Made by a program: the position numbers and the translations under genes. Below the pieces are notes generated by a model. It made no database searches, had not been told where the DNA came from, and saw only the letters and a list, made by a program, of their open reading frames with translations. A stretch of 40,182 nt of DNA from an uncultured Clostridia bacterium (GTDB lineage Bacteria > Bacillota > Clostridia > Christensenellales > Borkfalkiaceae). The stretch lies in NCBI GenBank assembly GCA_947088135.1, contig CAMUFJ010000013.1, positions 1 through 40,182 of the forward strand, given 5' to 3'. Of this stretch, positions 1 through 7,499 are shown piece by piece. Every line of letters begins with the position of its first letter. Positions within the stretch are counted from its first letter, which is position 1.

Positions 1-180
1 GTCCCGTCATGCTCAGCGCGTGGAACGTGAGAATCCCCCTTTGTCACTTCGTGACATCTTCCCCTCGGAGAAGAGGGAACAAGAATACACATACTACTTG
101 CCCTCCCCTTTCCCAAAGGGGAGGGGTAGGGGTGGGGATTCGGTGTCATTCTGAGGGAGGGGAAAGGGTGCGGAACGACG
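1..180. repeat. Interspersed-repeat debris upstream of ppdK
   Basis: No convincing gene is seen here. The stretch contains small hairpins: TGTCAC/GTGACA at 42-56 and an 11-bp C-rich/G-rich stem at 101-125 with a 3-nt loop. A block at 144-158 carrying GTCATTCTGAGG recurs at 10968. The open frame that crosses this region has repeat-like composition and no ribosome binding site. It is most likely part of a dispersed intergenic repeat family. Confidence 0.5.
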
Positions 181-250
181 GCAGGATTCGGGAAAGTATA
201 AAAAATTTTAAAATTCCCGCGGATATTTCCTATTTTTTTCCATAAAGGGC

Positions 251-279
251 TTGAATTTTTTTTATAAATCATGTACAAT
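251..279 (+). promoter_or_regulatory. ppdK promoter
   Basis: TTGAAT (251-256), a 17-bp spacer and TACAAT (274-279) make a near-consensus vegetative promoter. Transcription would begin near 286. This places any in-frame start around 251 inside the promoter and supports the ATG at 323. Confidence 0.75.
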
Positions 280-322
280 AACAAATGGCAAATCTCGATA
301 TCAAACAGGAGGAGTTAACTAT

Positions 323-2971
323 ATGGCAAAAAAGTATTGTTACCTTTTTTCGGAAGGTAACGCATCGATGAGAGAGCTCTTGGGGGGCAAGGGGGCAAAC
401 CTCGCGGAAATGACCAAGATCGGTCTTCCCGTTCCGCAGGGCTTCACCATCTCCACGGAAGCTTGCACGCAGTACTATGAGGACGGCAGAAAGATCAACG
501 ATTCCATTCAAGCCGAAATCATGGAATACATCGACAAAATGGAGCAGATCACCGGCAAACGGTTCGGCGACAAGGAGAATCCCCTGCTTGTTTCCGTTCG
601 TTCGGGTGCGAGAGCTTCCATGCCCGGCATGATGGACACCATCTTAAACCTCGGCTTAAACGAAACGGTCGTCAACACCATCGCGACGAAGTCGAACAAT
701 CCCCGCTGGGCTTGGGACTGTTATAGAAGATTCATTCAGATGTTCTCCGACGTCGTTATGGAAGTCGGCAAGAAATATTTCGAGAAGCTCATCGACGAGA
801 TGAAGGAAAAGAAGGGCGTTACGCAGGACGTAGAACTTACGGCGGACGATTTGAAAGAACTCGCCAACCAGTTCAAGAAAGAATATAAAAAACAACTCGG
901 CAAAGAGTTCCCCGACGATCCCAAGGTTCAGCTCTTCGAAGCGATCAAAGCGGTGTTCCGTTCGTGGGACAACCCCCGCGCGAACATTTACCGTATGGAC
1001 CACGACATTCCTTACAGCTGGGGTACGGCGGTCAACGTGCAGATGATGGCGTTCGGCAACATGGGCGACAACTGCGGTACGGGCGTTGCGTTCACCCGCA
1101 ATCCCGCTACGGGCGAGAAAGGGCTCATGGGCGAATTCCTCACCAACGCGCAGGGCGAGGACGTCGTTGCGGGCGTCCGCACGCCTATGCCCATCGCAAA
1201 GATGGCGGAAGTGTTCCCCAAAGTTTACGAGCAATTCCAAGAGGTTTGCAAAACGCTTGAAGACCATTACCGCGATATGCAGGATATGGAGTTCACCGTC
1301 GAGAACGAGAAACTCTATATGCTTCAAACCCGTAACGGCAAGCGCACGGCGGCGGCGGCGATCAAGATCGCGTGCGACCTCATCGACGAGGGCATGATCA
1401 CCGAGCAGGAAGCGCTCATGCAGATCGACGCGAAGTCGCTCGACATGCTCCTTCACCCGCAGTTCGATCCCAAGGCGCTCAAAGAAGCGGACAAGAAGAA
1501 CGTGGTCGGAAAGGGCATTGCGGCTTCCCCCGGCGCGGCGGCGGGCTCCATCGTATTCACGGCGGAAGACGCGGTCATCGAGGGCAAGAAGGGGAAGAAG
1601 GTCGTGCTCGTCCGTTTGGAAACCTCTCCCGAGGACATCGAGGGTATGAAGTACGCGCAGGGCATCTTGACGGTGCGCGGCGGACAGACCTCCCACGCGG
1701 CGGTCGTTGCGCGCGGTATGGGTACGTGCTGCGTTTCCGGCTGTGGCGACATTAAAATGGACGAGGAGAACAAGCAGTTCACCCTCGCAGGCAAAGTATA
1801 TCACGAGGGCGACGGCATTTCCCTCGACGGTTCGACGGGTAATATCTACGATTGCCTGATCCCCACCGTTCCCGCAGATCCCAACAGCGGATATTTCGGA
1901 CGCATCATGGAGCTTGCGGACAAGTACAAGGCGCTCGGCGTAAGAACGAATGCGGACACCCCTCAGGATGCGAAGCAGGCGGCGGCGTTCGGCGCGCAGG
2001 GTATCGGTCTTTGCCGTACCGAGCATATGTTCTTTGGCGAAGGCAGAATCGACAAATTCCGCGAAATGATCTGCGCGGAAACGGTTGAAGAGCGCGAGAA
2101 GGCGCTCGACAAGATCGAGCCCATGCAACAGGCGGACTTCGAAGGGCTGTTCGAAGCGCTCGGCGGATATCCCGTAACCATTCGTTTCCTCGATCCTCCC
2201 CTTCACGAGTTCGTTCCCACCGACGAAGAGGACATCGCGGCGCTTGCCAAGGCGCAGAAGAAGACGGTTGCGCAGATCAAGCAGATCATTTCCGATCTCC
2301 ACGAGTTCAACCCCATGATGGGTCACCGTGGATGCCGTTTGACCGTTACCTATCCCGAAATCGCCGTTATGCAGACCAAGGCGGTCATTAAGGCTGCGAT
2401 CGCGGTCAAGAAAAAGCACAAGGATTGGAACATCGTTCCCGAAATCATGATCCCGCTCACGGGCGAAACCAAGGAGATGAAGTTCGTCAAGGATATCGTC
2501 GTTAAGACGGCGGACGAAGTTATCGCCAAGGCGAAATCCGATCTTAAATACGAGGTCGGCACCATGATCGAAATTCCCCGCGCGGCGCTCACTGCCGACG
2601 AGATCGCGAAAGAAGCGGAATTCTTCTGCTTCGGCACGAACGACCTCACGCAGATGACCTTCGGGTTCTCCCGCGACGACGCAGGCAAGTTCCTTCCCGC
2701 GTACTATGCGAACAAGATCTACGAGAGCGACCCGTTCGCCCGTCTTGATACGATCGGCGTCGGCAAGCTCATGAAGACGGCGGTCGAGCTCGGAAGAGGG
2801 ACCCGTCCCGGTATGCACTGCGGTATCTGCGGTGAGCACGGCGGCGATCCTTCGTCCATCGAGTTCTGCCACAGCATCGGGCTTTCCTACGTATCCTGCT
2901 CGCCTTACCGCGTGCCGATCGCACGCCTCGCCGCGGCACAAGCTAATATTCGCAATCCAAGGTCCAAGTAA
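323..2971 (+). CDS. ppdK: Pyruvate, phosphate dikinase
   Basis: This cytosolic enzyme interconverts pyruvate, ATP and phosphate with PEP, AMP and pyrophosphate. In anaerobes it commonly works in PPi-linked glycolysis or pyruvate recycling. The protein is 882 aa, the usual family length. Its N-terminal part is the ATP-grasp nucleotide-binding region. The phospho-carrier histidine is His458 in GGQTSHAAVVARG. The C-terminal PEP/pyruvate barrel has MIEIPRAAL, the FGTNDLTQ motif and the catalytic cysteine region GMHCGICGEHGG near residues 833-836. The start is the ATG at 323, behind AGGAGG and downstream of the promoter at 251. The gene is monocistronic. Its last dozen codons (NIRNPRSK) use CCA and AGG, unlike the rest of the gene. 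A second version of the C-terminus lies 1.5 kb downstream at 4445-4480, so the present 3' end may have been replaced by an insertion event. Confidence 0.97.
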   Translation: MAKKYCYLFSEGNASMRELLGGKGANLAEMTKIGLPVPQGFTISTEACTQYYEDGRKINDSIQAEIMEYIDKMEQITGKRFGDKENPLLVSVRSGARASMPGMMDTILNLGLNETVVNTIATKSNNPRWAWDCYRRFIQMFSDVVMEVGKKYFEKLIDEMKEKKGVTQDVELTADDLKELANQFKKEYKKQLGKEFPDDPKVQLFEAIKAVFRSWDNPRANIYRMDHDIPYSWGTAVNVQMMAFGNMGDNCGTGVAFTRNPATGEKGLMGEFLTNAQGEDVVAGVRTPMPIAKMAEVFPKVYEQFQEVCKTLEDHYRDMQDMEFTVENEKLYMLQTRNGKRTAAAAIKIACDLIDEGMITEQEALMQIDAKSLDMLLHPQFDPKALKEADKKNVVGKGIAASPGAAAGSIVFTAEDAVIEGKKGKKVVLVRLETSPEDIEGMKYAQGILTVRGGQTSHAAVVARGMGTCCVSGCGDIKMDEENKQFTLAGKVYHEGDGISLDGSTGNIYDCLIPTVPADPNSGYFGRIMELADKYKALGVRTNADTPQDAKQAAAFGAQGIGLCRTEHMFFGEGRIDKFREMICAETVEEREKALDKIEPMQQADFEGLFEALGGYPVTIRFLDPPLHEFVPTDEEDIAALAKAQKKTVAQIKQIISDLHEFNPMMGHRGCRLTVTYPEIAVMQTKAVIKAAIAVKKKHKDWNIVPEIMIPLTGETKEMKFVKDIVVKTADEVIAKAKSDLKYEVGTMIEIPRAALTADEIAKEAEFFCFGTNDLTQMTFGFSRDDAGKFLPAYYANKIYESDPFARLDTIGVGKLMKTAVELGRGTRPGMHCGICGEHGGDPSSIEFCHSIGLSYVSCSPYRVPIARLAAAQANIRNPRSK

Positions 2972-3012
2972 TAGTGGCTTAACTGTTATCTGACCACAAT
3001 ATAATGTGTTTT

Positions 3013-3047
3013 AAGGCTTATTCCTACTCGGAGTAAGCCTTATTTAT
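3013..3047 (+). terminator. Terminator-like hairpin after ppdK
   Basis: AAGGCTTA (3013-3020) pairs with TAAGCCTT (3034-3041), extended by three pairs including one G-U. A weak TATTTAT tail follows. It lies at the left end of the AT-rich insert and is not the same as the strong terminator at 4496, which was probably the original ppdK terminator. Confidence 0.55.
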
Positions 3048-3278
3048 ATGTCTATAATAGCTAAAAAATCGTTAAAAAAGTTTATTTCCGCTTATGTTTT
3101 ACGCTTAACTTGCAGTCGCAGAATTGTTATAATAATGGGGCAAAGGCGGATAGAAATTGTTAATAACAGGGCAATACTTTTATACTATACGAAAGGCAAT
3201 ACGTATATCCAAATCGTAACAATTCTCGTCCTACTGTAGTTTAATTTCTATATTGGCAGTATTTTTGCACACAAAGCG

Positions 3279-3306
3279 TTGACTTTTCCCACAAAAACCA
3301 TATAAT
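3279..3306 (+). promoter_or_regulatory. fic promoter
   Basis: TTGACT (3279-3284), a 16-bp spacer and TATAAT (3301-3306) lie 31 bp upstream of the fic ATG. The rest of 2972-3278 is AT-rich non-coding DNA, in which I see only the hairpin at 3013 and a short repeated GGCAATAC near 3172 and 3195. Confidence 0.7.
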
Positions 3307-3336
3307 ATAAGGGGAAATGCGTAAAAGGGTGCGTTT

Positions 3337-4383
3337 ATGAGAAATTTTAATTATTCTGCAATTAAGAATATGAAGTGGGACGGAGAGATTCTCGGGTTGA
3401 TTGCTGCTATATACAAAGAGGCCGGTAAACAAGAGATGTATTTAAAACAACAGCCTGAAAAGCTTGAAAGGTTGGTTGAAATTGCCAAAATTCAAAGTAC
3501 CGAGGCATCTAATGCAATTGAGGGCATTGTTACTACAAGTACGAGATTAAAACAACTCGCTCTTGAAAAGACAACGCCTAAAAACCGCGATGAGCAGGAA
3601 ATTGCAGGGTATAGGGATGTTCTCAATACTATCCATGAGAGCTTTGACGTTATTCCCATTACGCAAAACTATATTTTGCAACTTCATAGAATTCTTTACG
3701 GGCATATGAATAACCCGTTTGCAGGGCGGACGAAAAATGTTCAGAATTACATTGCGGCAACATATCCGGATGGACATAGCGAAACACTGTTTACGCCGCT
3801 TGCGCCCTATGAAACGCCCAAAGCGATTGATATGATATGCGAAGAATACAATAGAGTTATTGGAAACAATGAGGTTGAGCCCTTAATAGCGATACCTGTT
3901 TTTATTCACGATTTTCTCTGTATTCACCCGTTTAATGACGGTAACGGTAGAATGAGTAGATTGCTTACAACTTTGCTTTTGTACCGAAGCGGATTCTATG
4001 TCGGTAAATATATTTCACTTGAAGCTAAAATAGCTAAAAACAAGGACTTATATTATGATGCGCTCGCAAATGCGCAAATAGGTTGGCACGAAGGCAATGA
4101 CGATGCAACGTCATTTATTAAATATCTGCTAGGTACGATTCTTGCTGCGTACAAAGATTTTGAGGATAGATTTGCGCTTGTACAAGACAATCTGTCCGCG
4201 CTTGAAACAGTAAGAAGAGCAACTATGCAGAAAATCGGAAGATTTACGAAACAGGATATCCGTGAGCTGTGTCCTTCACTCAGTGTCAGCTCGATTGAAA
4301 CGGCTCTCCATAAACTCGTATCGTTAAAAGAGCTGAATAGAGAAGGCGTTGGCAGAGCAATTAAGTACTATCGGACAAAATAA
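3337..4383 (+). CDS. Fic/DOC family protein (class II-like AMPylator)
   Basis: The 348-aa protein has the Fic core HPFNDGNGR starting at His197, the catalytic signature of enzymes that transfer AMP or another nucleotide to hydroxyl side chains of target proteins. An N-terminal SNAIEG at residues 58-63 matches the auto-inhibitory (S/T)xxxE(G/N) helix motif in the class II position. An N-terminal helical Fic_N-like region precedes the core, and a C-terminal winged-helix-like region (about 285-348) follows. This is the common architecture of stand-alone bacterial Fic proteins whose targets are mostly unknown. The gene is AT-rich compared with ppdK and the downstream genes, has its own promoter, and lies between the two copies of the ppdK 3' end. 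These features point to horizontal acquisition. No toxin or antitoxin partner is visible next to it. The target is not predictable. Confidence 0.93.
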   Translation: MRNFNYSAIKNMKWDGEILGLIAAIYKEAGKQEMYLKQQPEKLERLVEIAKIQSTEASNAIEGIVTTSTRLKQLALEKTTPKNRDEQEIAGYRDVLNTIHESFDVIPITQNYILQLHRILYGHMNNPFAGRTKNVQNYIAATYPDGHSETLFTPLAPYETPKAIDMICEEYNRVIGNNEVEPLIAIPVFIHDFLCIHPFNDGNGRMSRLLTTLLLYRSGFYVGKYISLEAKIAKNKDLYYDALANAQIGWHEGNDDATSFIKYLLGTILAAYKDFEDRFALVQDNLSALETVRRATMQKIGRFTKQDIRELCPSLSVSSIETALHKLVSLKELNREGVGRAIKYYRTK

Positions 4384-4444
4384 TTAAAACTTAATGAATA
4401 AACAGAAGCATCTATGAAAAGCGGGTGACTCCCGATTACACACG

Positions 4445-4480
4445 GTGGCACAGGCAAATATTAAGAATCCCCGCAAATAA
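4445..4480 (+). pseudogene. Remnant of a ppdK 3' end
   Basis: Read in frame from 4448, this stretch gives AQANIKNPRK and a TAA stop at 4478-4480. It matches the ppdK C-terminus (AQANIRNPRSK) at 2936-2971. The DNA agrees at GGCACA, AATATT and AATCC but differs at several synonymous positions, so it is diverged and not a recent exact copy. The codons CCC and CGC fit the host. I read it as the original ppdK tail stranded by insertion of the fic segment. Confidence 0.7.
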
Positions 4481-4495
4481 TTACGGGAAAATAAA

Positions 4496-4520
4496 AAACT
4501 CCGCTTCGGCGGAGTTTTTT
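4496..4520 (+). terminator. Rho-independent terminator (likely the original ppdK terminator)
   Basis: The stem ACTCCGC/GCGGAGT with a TTCG loop is flanked by A6 and T8 runs. It lies 18 bp after the ppdK remnant stop. The same hairpin occurs at 7301-7328 after the nucleoside kinase gene. Confidence 0.9.
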
Positions 4521-4604
4521 TTGTAAGGCGGGGGGATCAACGAACGGGGAGTTTGATAAAACCCAAGACCGTAACCCTTTTTTTATTTCTTTTGCCGATA
4601 ATCC

Positions 4605-4633
4605 TTGATATTTTTGACAAGATGTGGTAAAAT
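4605..4633 (+). promoter_or_regulatory. Extended -10 promoter of the structured RNA
   Basis: TTGATA (4605-4610), a 17-bp spacer and TAAAAT (4628-4633) preceded by TG at 4625-4626. The expected start is about 4640, which is the first base of the RNA closing stem. Confidence 0.78.
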
Positions 4634-4639
4634 AATCTT

Positions 4640-4834
4640 GCGACTTCAATTTAAGAATATTTATCTCTGCTCTCAATAGGGAGTATTATATTTATTTATT
4701 TTGGAAATAAGACGTTATATCGGTAGCTATACCGTTTCCGTCTTATTGCCAACCGGAGATAAGTAAATTGAAGTCGCATTCAAAGGAACGGTATGCTATG
4801 ATGCCGTTTCCGAAAGGGGGCGGCATCTTTTTTT
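4640..4834 (+). ncRNA. Structured leader RNA with terminator/antiterminator switch (candidate novel riboswitch or ncRNA)
   Basis: Hand folding gives a multibranched RNA. P1 is a perfect 14-bp stem (4640-4653 with 4764-4777). P2 is 7 bp (4661-4667 with 4756-4762). P3 is a 5-bp hairpin with an AATA loop (4670-4683). P4 is 9 bp (4706-4714 with 4739-4747), capped by CGGTA/TACCG (4721-4734). A 22-nt linker follows, then an intrinsic terminator (4800-4834). GGAACGG (4785-4791) can pair with CCGTTTCC in the terminator 5' arm (4804-4811). It can also pair with an identical CCGTTTCC inside P4 (4732-4739). That gives antiterminator and anti-antiterminator options, the usual logic of a riboswitch or attenuator. 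The only nearby gene is the SLOG-like gene starting at 4835. I do not recognise a known RNA class. A processed trans-acting RNA partner remains possible. Confidence 0.72.
4800..4834 (+). terminator. Conditional terminator directly before the SLOG ATG
   Basis: GATGCCG (4800-4806) pairs with CGGCATC (4821-4827). The inner TTTCC/GGGGG pairs are mostly G-U and are closed by a GAAA loop. Seven T residues (4828-4834) run directly into the ATG at 4835. The only Shine-Dalgarno-like run, GGGGG at 4816-4820, is buried in the stem, so the hairpin could gate translation as well as transcription. Confidence 0.82.
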
Positions 4835-5302
4835 ATGTCAACAGTTGAAAAGACTTGTTCTTGTTTCGGGCATTCTGACGTCGAGATAACGGATGAACTG
4901 ACAGCAAGAACAAGAATAGAAATCGACAAGGCAATAAAGGACGGCGTAAGAATTTTTCTGTTCGGTGGCAGAAGTGATTTTGATGATTTGTGCTATGACC
5001 TTGTAACCGAGAAGAAAAACGCCGAACCGCAACTCAATATCAAAAGAGTTTTTTGCTTTGCACTTGATAAGCAGTTACGAAAGCCGCCGAGTTGGTTTAT
5101 CCGAAAAGAGTATGAAGCGTTGGAGTGTCCGACAAAGAATTTTGACTATTGGTATACGGCAATTTATTATCGTAATATTGCAATGATAGACCAAAGCGAT
5201 ACAATTTTGTTTTGGGTAGAGCAGAGAGAAAACAGCGGTGCGTACAAGACATATCAGTATGCAGTCAAAAAGCACAAACGCATCGTAAATCTATTTATAT
5301 AA
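4835..5302 (+). CDS. SLOG-like (YpsA/DUF1273-type) nucleotide-binding protein
   Basis: The 155-aa soluble protein has an N-terminal Rossmann-type motif (CFGH, residues 10-13) and FGGRSDFDDLCY at 43-54, then YRNIAMIDQSD and a C-terminal AVKKHKRIVNLF strand. The same ordered motifs occur in the protein at 11499-11969, so the two are paralogues. The SLOG superfamily binds nucleotides or nucleotide-derived ligands (DprA, LOG, TIR-SLOG relatives), but this subfamily has no established function. Translation must start at 4835, directly against the U-tract of a terminator and without a normally spaced ribosome binding site. Expression therefore probably depends on read-through or refolding of the RNA at 4640-4834. 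The gene is AT-rich and lies beside the fic insert. The family call rests on motif memory, not on a search. Confidence 0.75.
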   Translation: MSTVEKTCSCFGHSDVEITDELTARTRIEIDKAIKDGVRIFLFGGRSDFDDLCYDLVTEKKNAEPQLNIKRVFCFALDKQLRKPPSWFIRKEYEALECPTKNFDYWYTAIYYRNIAMIDQSDTILFWVEQRENSGAYKTYQYAVKKHKRIVNLFI

Positions 5303-5565
5303 TTTTAGGTATCGAGTCGCACCTTTATAAGAGCTTATAAAATCTACATGAGCAACGCGAATAAGGCACGAAGAAACTCCGATGAAATTCCGAGATAACA
5401 GTAAAGGGCAATTTGCGTTTCAGCCATGACTTAAATTATATGGTGCAGACCTGATATAGCAACGCGGCGGATTTCCGTTGCGTTGCTTTTGTTTTTTACG
5501 ACGCCGCGTCCGCCGTTTTGAATTTGCATATGCAAAATCGGTGACAACAAATTTTGCCCGACGTA
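5303..5565 (+). terminator. Intergenic stretch after the SLOG gene, with terminator
   Basis: AGCAACGC (5458-5465) pairs with GCGTTGCT (5480-5487) and is followed by TTTGTTTTTT, a good terminator. A near-palindrome TTTATAAG/CTTATAAA lies at 5324-5341. AGCAACGCG also occurs at 5351-5359, so it could compete for the terminator 3' arm. I see no gene in 5303-5565. Confidence 0.7.
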
Positions 5566-5593
5566 TTGACTTTATTCCAAAATATGCTAATAT
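5566..5593 (+). promoter_or_regulatory. Promoter of the nucleoside kinase gene
   Basis: TTGACT (5566-5571), a 16-bp spacer and TAATAT (5588-5593) with an upstream TG at 5585-5586 (extended -10). Confidence 0.7.
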
Positions 5594-5642
5594 ATATAAG
5601 GAACAGATTGGACACAACGAACGTTTGTAAGGGAGGATAACA

Positions 5643-7289
5643 ATGTTTTCAGTCAAAATTTTCGATCAAACCTATCAATTGGAGGAGCGCACGCCCGCCA
5701 TTAAGCTGTTGGGCGACGAGGAAAAGCGTTACGTGGCGGTGAAGGTAAACAACCGCCTGAGAGAACTCAATTTCGAGCTGTACTACGACTGCGACCTCGT
5801 TCCGCTCGATCTCGATTCGTCCGACGCGGTAAAGGTTTACGAAACAAGTATGCGCTATCTGGTCGCGATGGCGTTCCACAACCTTTACCCGAATTATCAA
5901 ATCAAGATCAGTTACGCGATTTCCCGTTCGATCATGGTTTCCGTGATCGAGCCCAAGGTCGCGATGGATAAGCGTATGCTGACGGCAGTCAAGGCGGAAA
6001 TGGAACGGCTGATCGCCGAAGATATCCCCTTTAAAAAGACGGTGCTTTCCAAGGAAGAGGCGTACGATTACTTCATGAACAGCAACCAGACGGACAAGGC
6101 GCTGACCTTGCAGTACCGTCCCGAAAAAATCTGCCATTTCTATAAGTGCGGCGACTATCTCAATTATATGTACGGCTACATGACGCCCTCCACGGGCTAT
6201 TTAAAGCAGTACAAAATTTTCATGTACGACGGGCATTTCATCGTGCAGTATCCGCGTTACGAGTCCAAGGGGCAGATCCCCGCGTTTAAAGACGAGCCGA
6301 CGCTTGCGAAGGTTTTGAAGCGCGCGCACAAGTGGGCAAAGCTTTGCAACGTGGAGCTGATCGCCAAAATGAACAAGTGCGTGGAGGATAGCAGTGCGGT
6401 GGACTTCATCAACATGAACGAAACCCTGCATAACGGTATGCTCCACGAACTGGGCGGAATGATTGCCGACGATATCGAAAATATCCGCCTCATCTGCATT
6501 GCGGGGCCGTCCAGCTCGGGCAAAACGACCTTTTCCAACCGTCTGAAAATAGAGCTGATGTCCCGCGGGATCACGCCTTTGCGTATTTCCTTGGATATGT
6601 ATTACAAGGACAGGAAGGATATCCCCATCGACGAATTCGGCGCGCCCGATTTCGAGGATATCAACGCCTTAGACGTCAAGCTGTTCAACGAGCATATGCA
6701 GGCGCTCATCGACGGCGAGGAAGTGGAACTGCCCGATTACCGTTTCGGCGACGGCAGGGCGGAGAAGGGCGTTCCCACGAAGATCTCCGCCGATACGCCC
6801 ATCATCATCGAGGGAATCCATGCCCTCAACGACGATCTGTCTTTCGGCATTCCCAAGCATCAAAAGTTCAAGATCTATATTGCGCCCTTGTTCCAAATCA
6901 ATATCGACTATCATAACCCGATCAGCTATACCGACATTCGTCTGCTTCGCAGGATCGTGCGTGATAAAAAGTACCGCGGGGCTTCGGCGGAACGGACGCT
7001 CGAAATGTGGCCGAGCGTGCGCAGAGGGGAATTCAAGTGGATATACCCCTATCAGGAGGGCTGTAACTACGTGTACAACTCCGCCCTCACGTACGAGCTG
7101 TGCGTGCTCAAAAAGTACGCCCTGCCCGCGCTTTACGAGGTGAAGCCCGAAAGTCCCTATTATATCATGGCAAACAGGCTGATCAAGTTCTTGAAATACT
7201 TTAAGGAATTGGACGAAAAGTGGGTGCCTTGCAATTCGCTGTTGCGCGAATTTATCGGCGGGTCGTGCTTTGCCGAGGTCGAGGAATAA
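5643..7289 (+). CDS. Nucleoside (uridine) kinase family protein with ThrRS-like N-terminal domains
   Basis: The 548-aa protein has two parts. Residues 1 to about 230 resemble the TGS and second additional (editing-like) domains of threonyl-tRNA synthetase, without the catalytic core. Residues about 280-510 form a PRK/uridine-kinase-type P-loop kinase with GPSSSGKTT near 286, DMYYKD after the second strand, and IIEGIHALND as the Walker B-like region. Such fusions are widespread in Clostridia and are annotated as nucleoside kinase; the substrate is generally inferred as uridine or cytidine. The start is the ATG at 5643, 7 bp after GGGAGG. It is a single gene with its own extended -10 promoter and a strong terminator. 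The role of the tRNA-synthetase-like half is unknown; it may be regulatory or bind a nucleic acid. Confidence 0.88.
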   Translation: MFSVKIFDQTYQLEERTPAIKLLGDEEKRYVAVKVNNRLRELNFELYYDCDLVPLDLDSSDAVKVYETSMRYLVAMAFHNLYPNYQIKISYAISRSIMVSVIEPKVAMDKRMLTAVKAEMERLIAEDIPFKKTVLSKEEAYDYFMNSNQTDKALTLQYRPEKICHFYKCGDYLNYMYGYMTPSTGYLKQYKIFMYDGHFIVQYPRYESKGQIPAFKDEPTLAKVLKRAHKWAKLCNVELIAKMNKCVEDSSAVDFINMNETLHNGMLHELGGMIADDIENIRLICIAGPSSSGKTTFSNRLKIELMSRGITPLRISLDMYYKDRKDIPIDEFGAPDFEDINALDVKLFNEHMQALIDGEEVELPDYRFGDGRAEKGVPTKISADTPIIIEGIHALNDDLSFGIPKHQKFKIYIAPLFQINIDYHNPISYTDIRLLRRIVRDKKYRGASAERTLEMWPSVRRGEFKWIYPYQEGCNYVYNSALTYELCVLKKYALPALYEVKPESPYYIMANRLIKFLKYFKELDEKWVPCNSLLREFIGGSCFAEVEE

Positions 7290-7300
7290 AACCGTAAACG

Positions 7301-7328
7301 AAAAAACTCCGCTTCGGCGGAGTTTTTT
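7301..7328 (+). terminator. Terminator after the nucleoside kinase gene
   Basis: ACTCCGC, loop TTCG, GCGGAGT between A6 and T6 runs. It is the same hairpin as at 4496. Confidence 0.92.
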
Positions 7329-7390
7329 ACGGCGGGGAGATAAAAGAGTTCCGTCGGCGCAACTATTTTTTCAAAGCGGGGCAAAAACCT

Positions 7391-7419
7391 TTGACAATCG
7401 CGGGAAAAGATGATATTCT
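7391..7419 (+). promoter_or_regulatory. rpsO promoter
   Basis: TTGACA (7391-7396), a 17-bp spacer and TATTCT (7414-7419) with an extended TG at 7411-7412. The roughly 70-nt leader before rpsO could carry S15 autoregulation, but I see no clear structure. Confidence 0.75.
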
Positions 7420-7499
7420 TATAAAGACGTAAGCGAGGAATTGCGCTCTCCACGCATCTCTTGGCTTGCGCGAATACTTCCATAGGAGGATAAACGCAA

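Noticed and set aside
9..245. A 78-codon open frame at the window start
   Set aside because: It lies in repeat and hairpin sequence, has no ribosome binding site, and its translation is repeat-like.
656..2941. A 761-codon open frame on the minus strand opposite ppdK
   Set aside because: It is a by-product of the strong third-position GC bias of ppdK. It has no ribosome binding site and its composition (Arg/Asp/Leu-rich low complexity) is unlike a real protein.
3048..3239. A small gene between ppdK and fic
   Set aside because: The open frame has no ribosome binding site, and the region is ordinary AT-rich promoter-type DNA.
4640..4777. The structured RNA as a retron msr-msd, because of its long terminal inverted repeat
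   Set aside because: No reverse transcriptase gene is present in the window, and the inverted repeat closes a compact multibranch fold ahead of a terminator.
4640..4834. The structured RNA as 6S RNA
   Set aside because: 6S RNA is a long rod with one central bubble. This fold has side hairpins and a competing antiterminator strand next to a coding gene.
4640..5302. A standard type III toxin-antitoxin locus
   Set aside because: The RNA lacks tandem repeats and the protein has SLOG motifs, not a ToxN-like fold. The layout is only analogous; I kept an RNA-partner role as an alternative in the finding.
5303..5500. A second copy of the structured RNA downstream of the SLOG gene
   Set aside because: Only short resemblances (such as GAGATAA and GTAAA) are seen and the closing stem is missing. 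Only a terminator is supportable.
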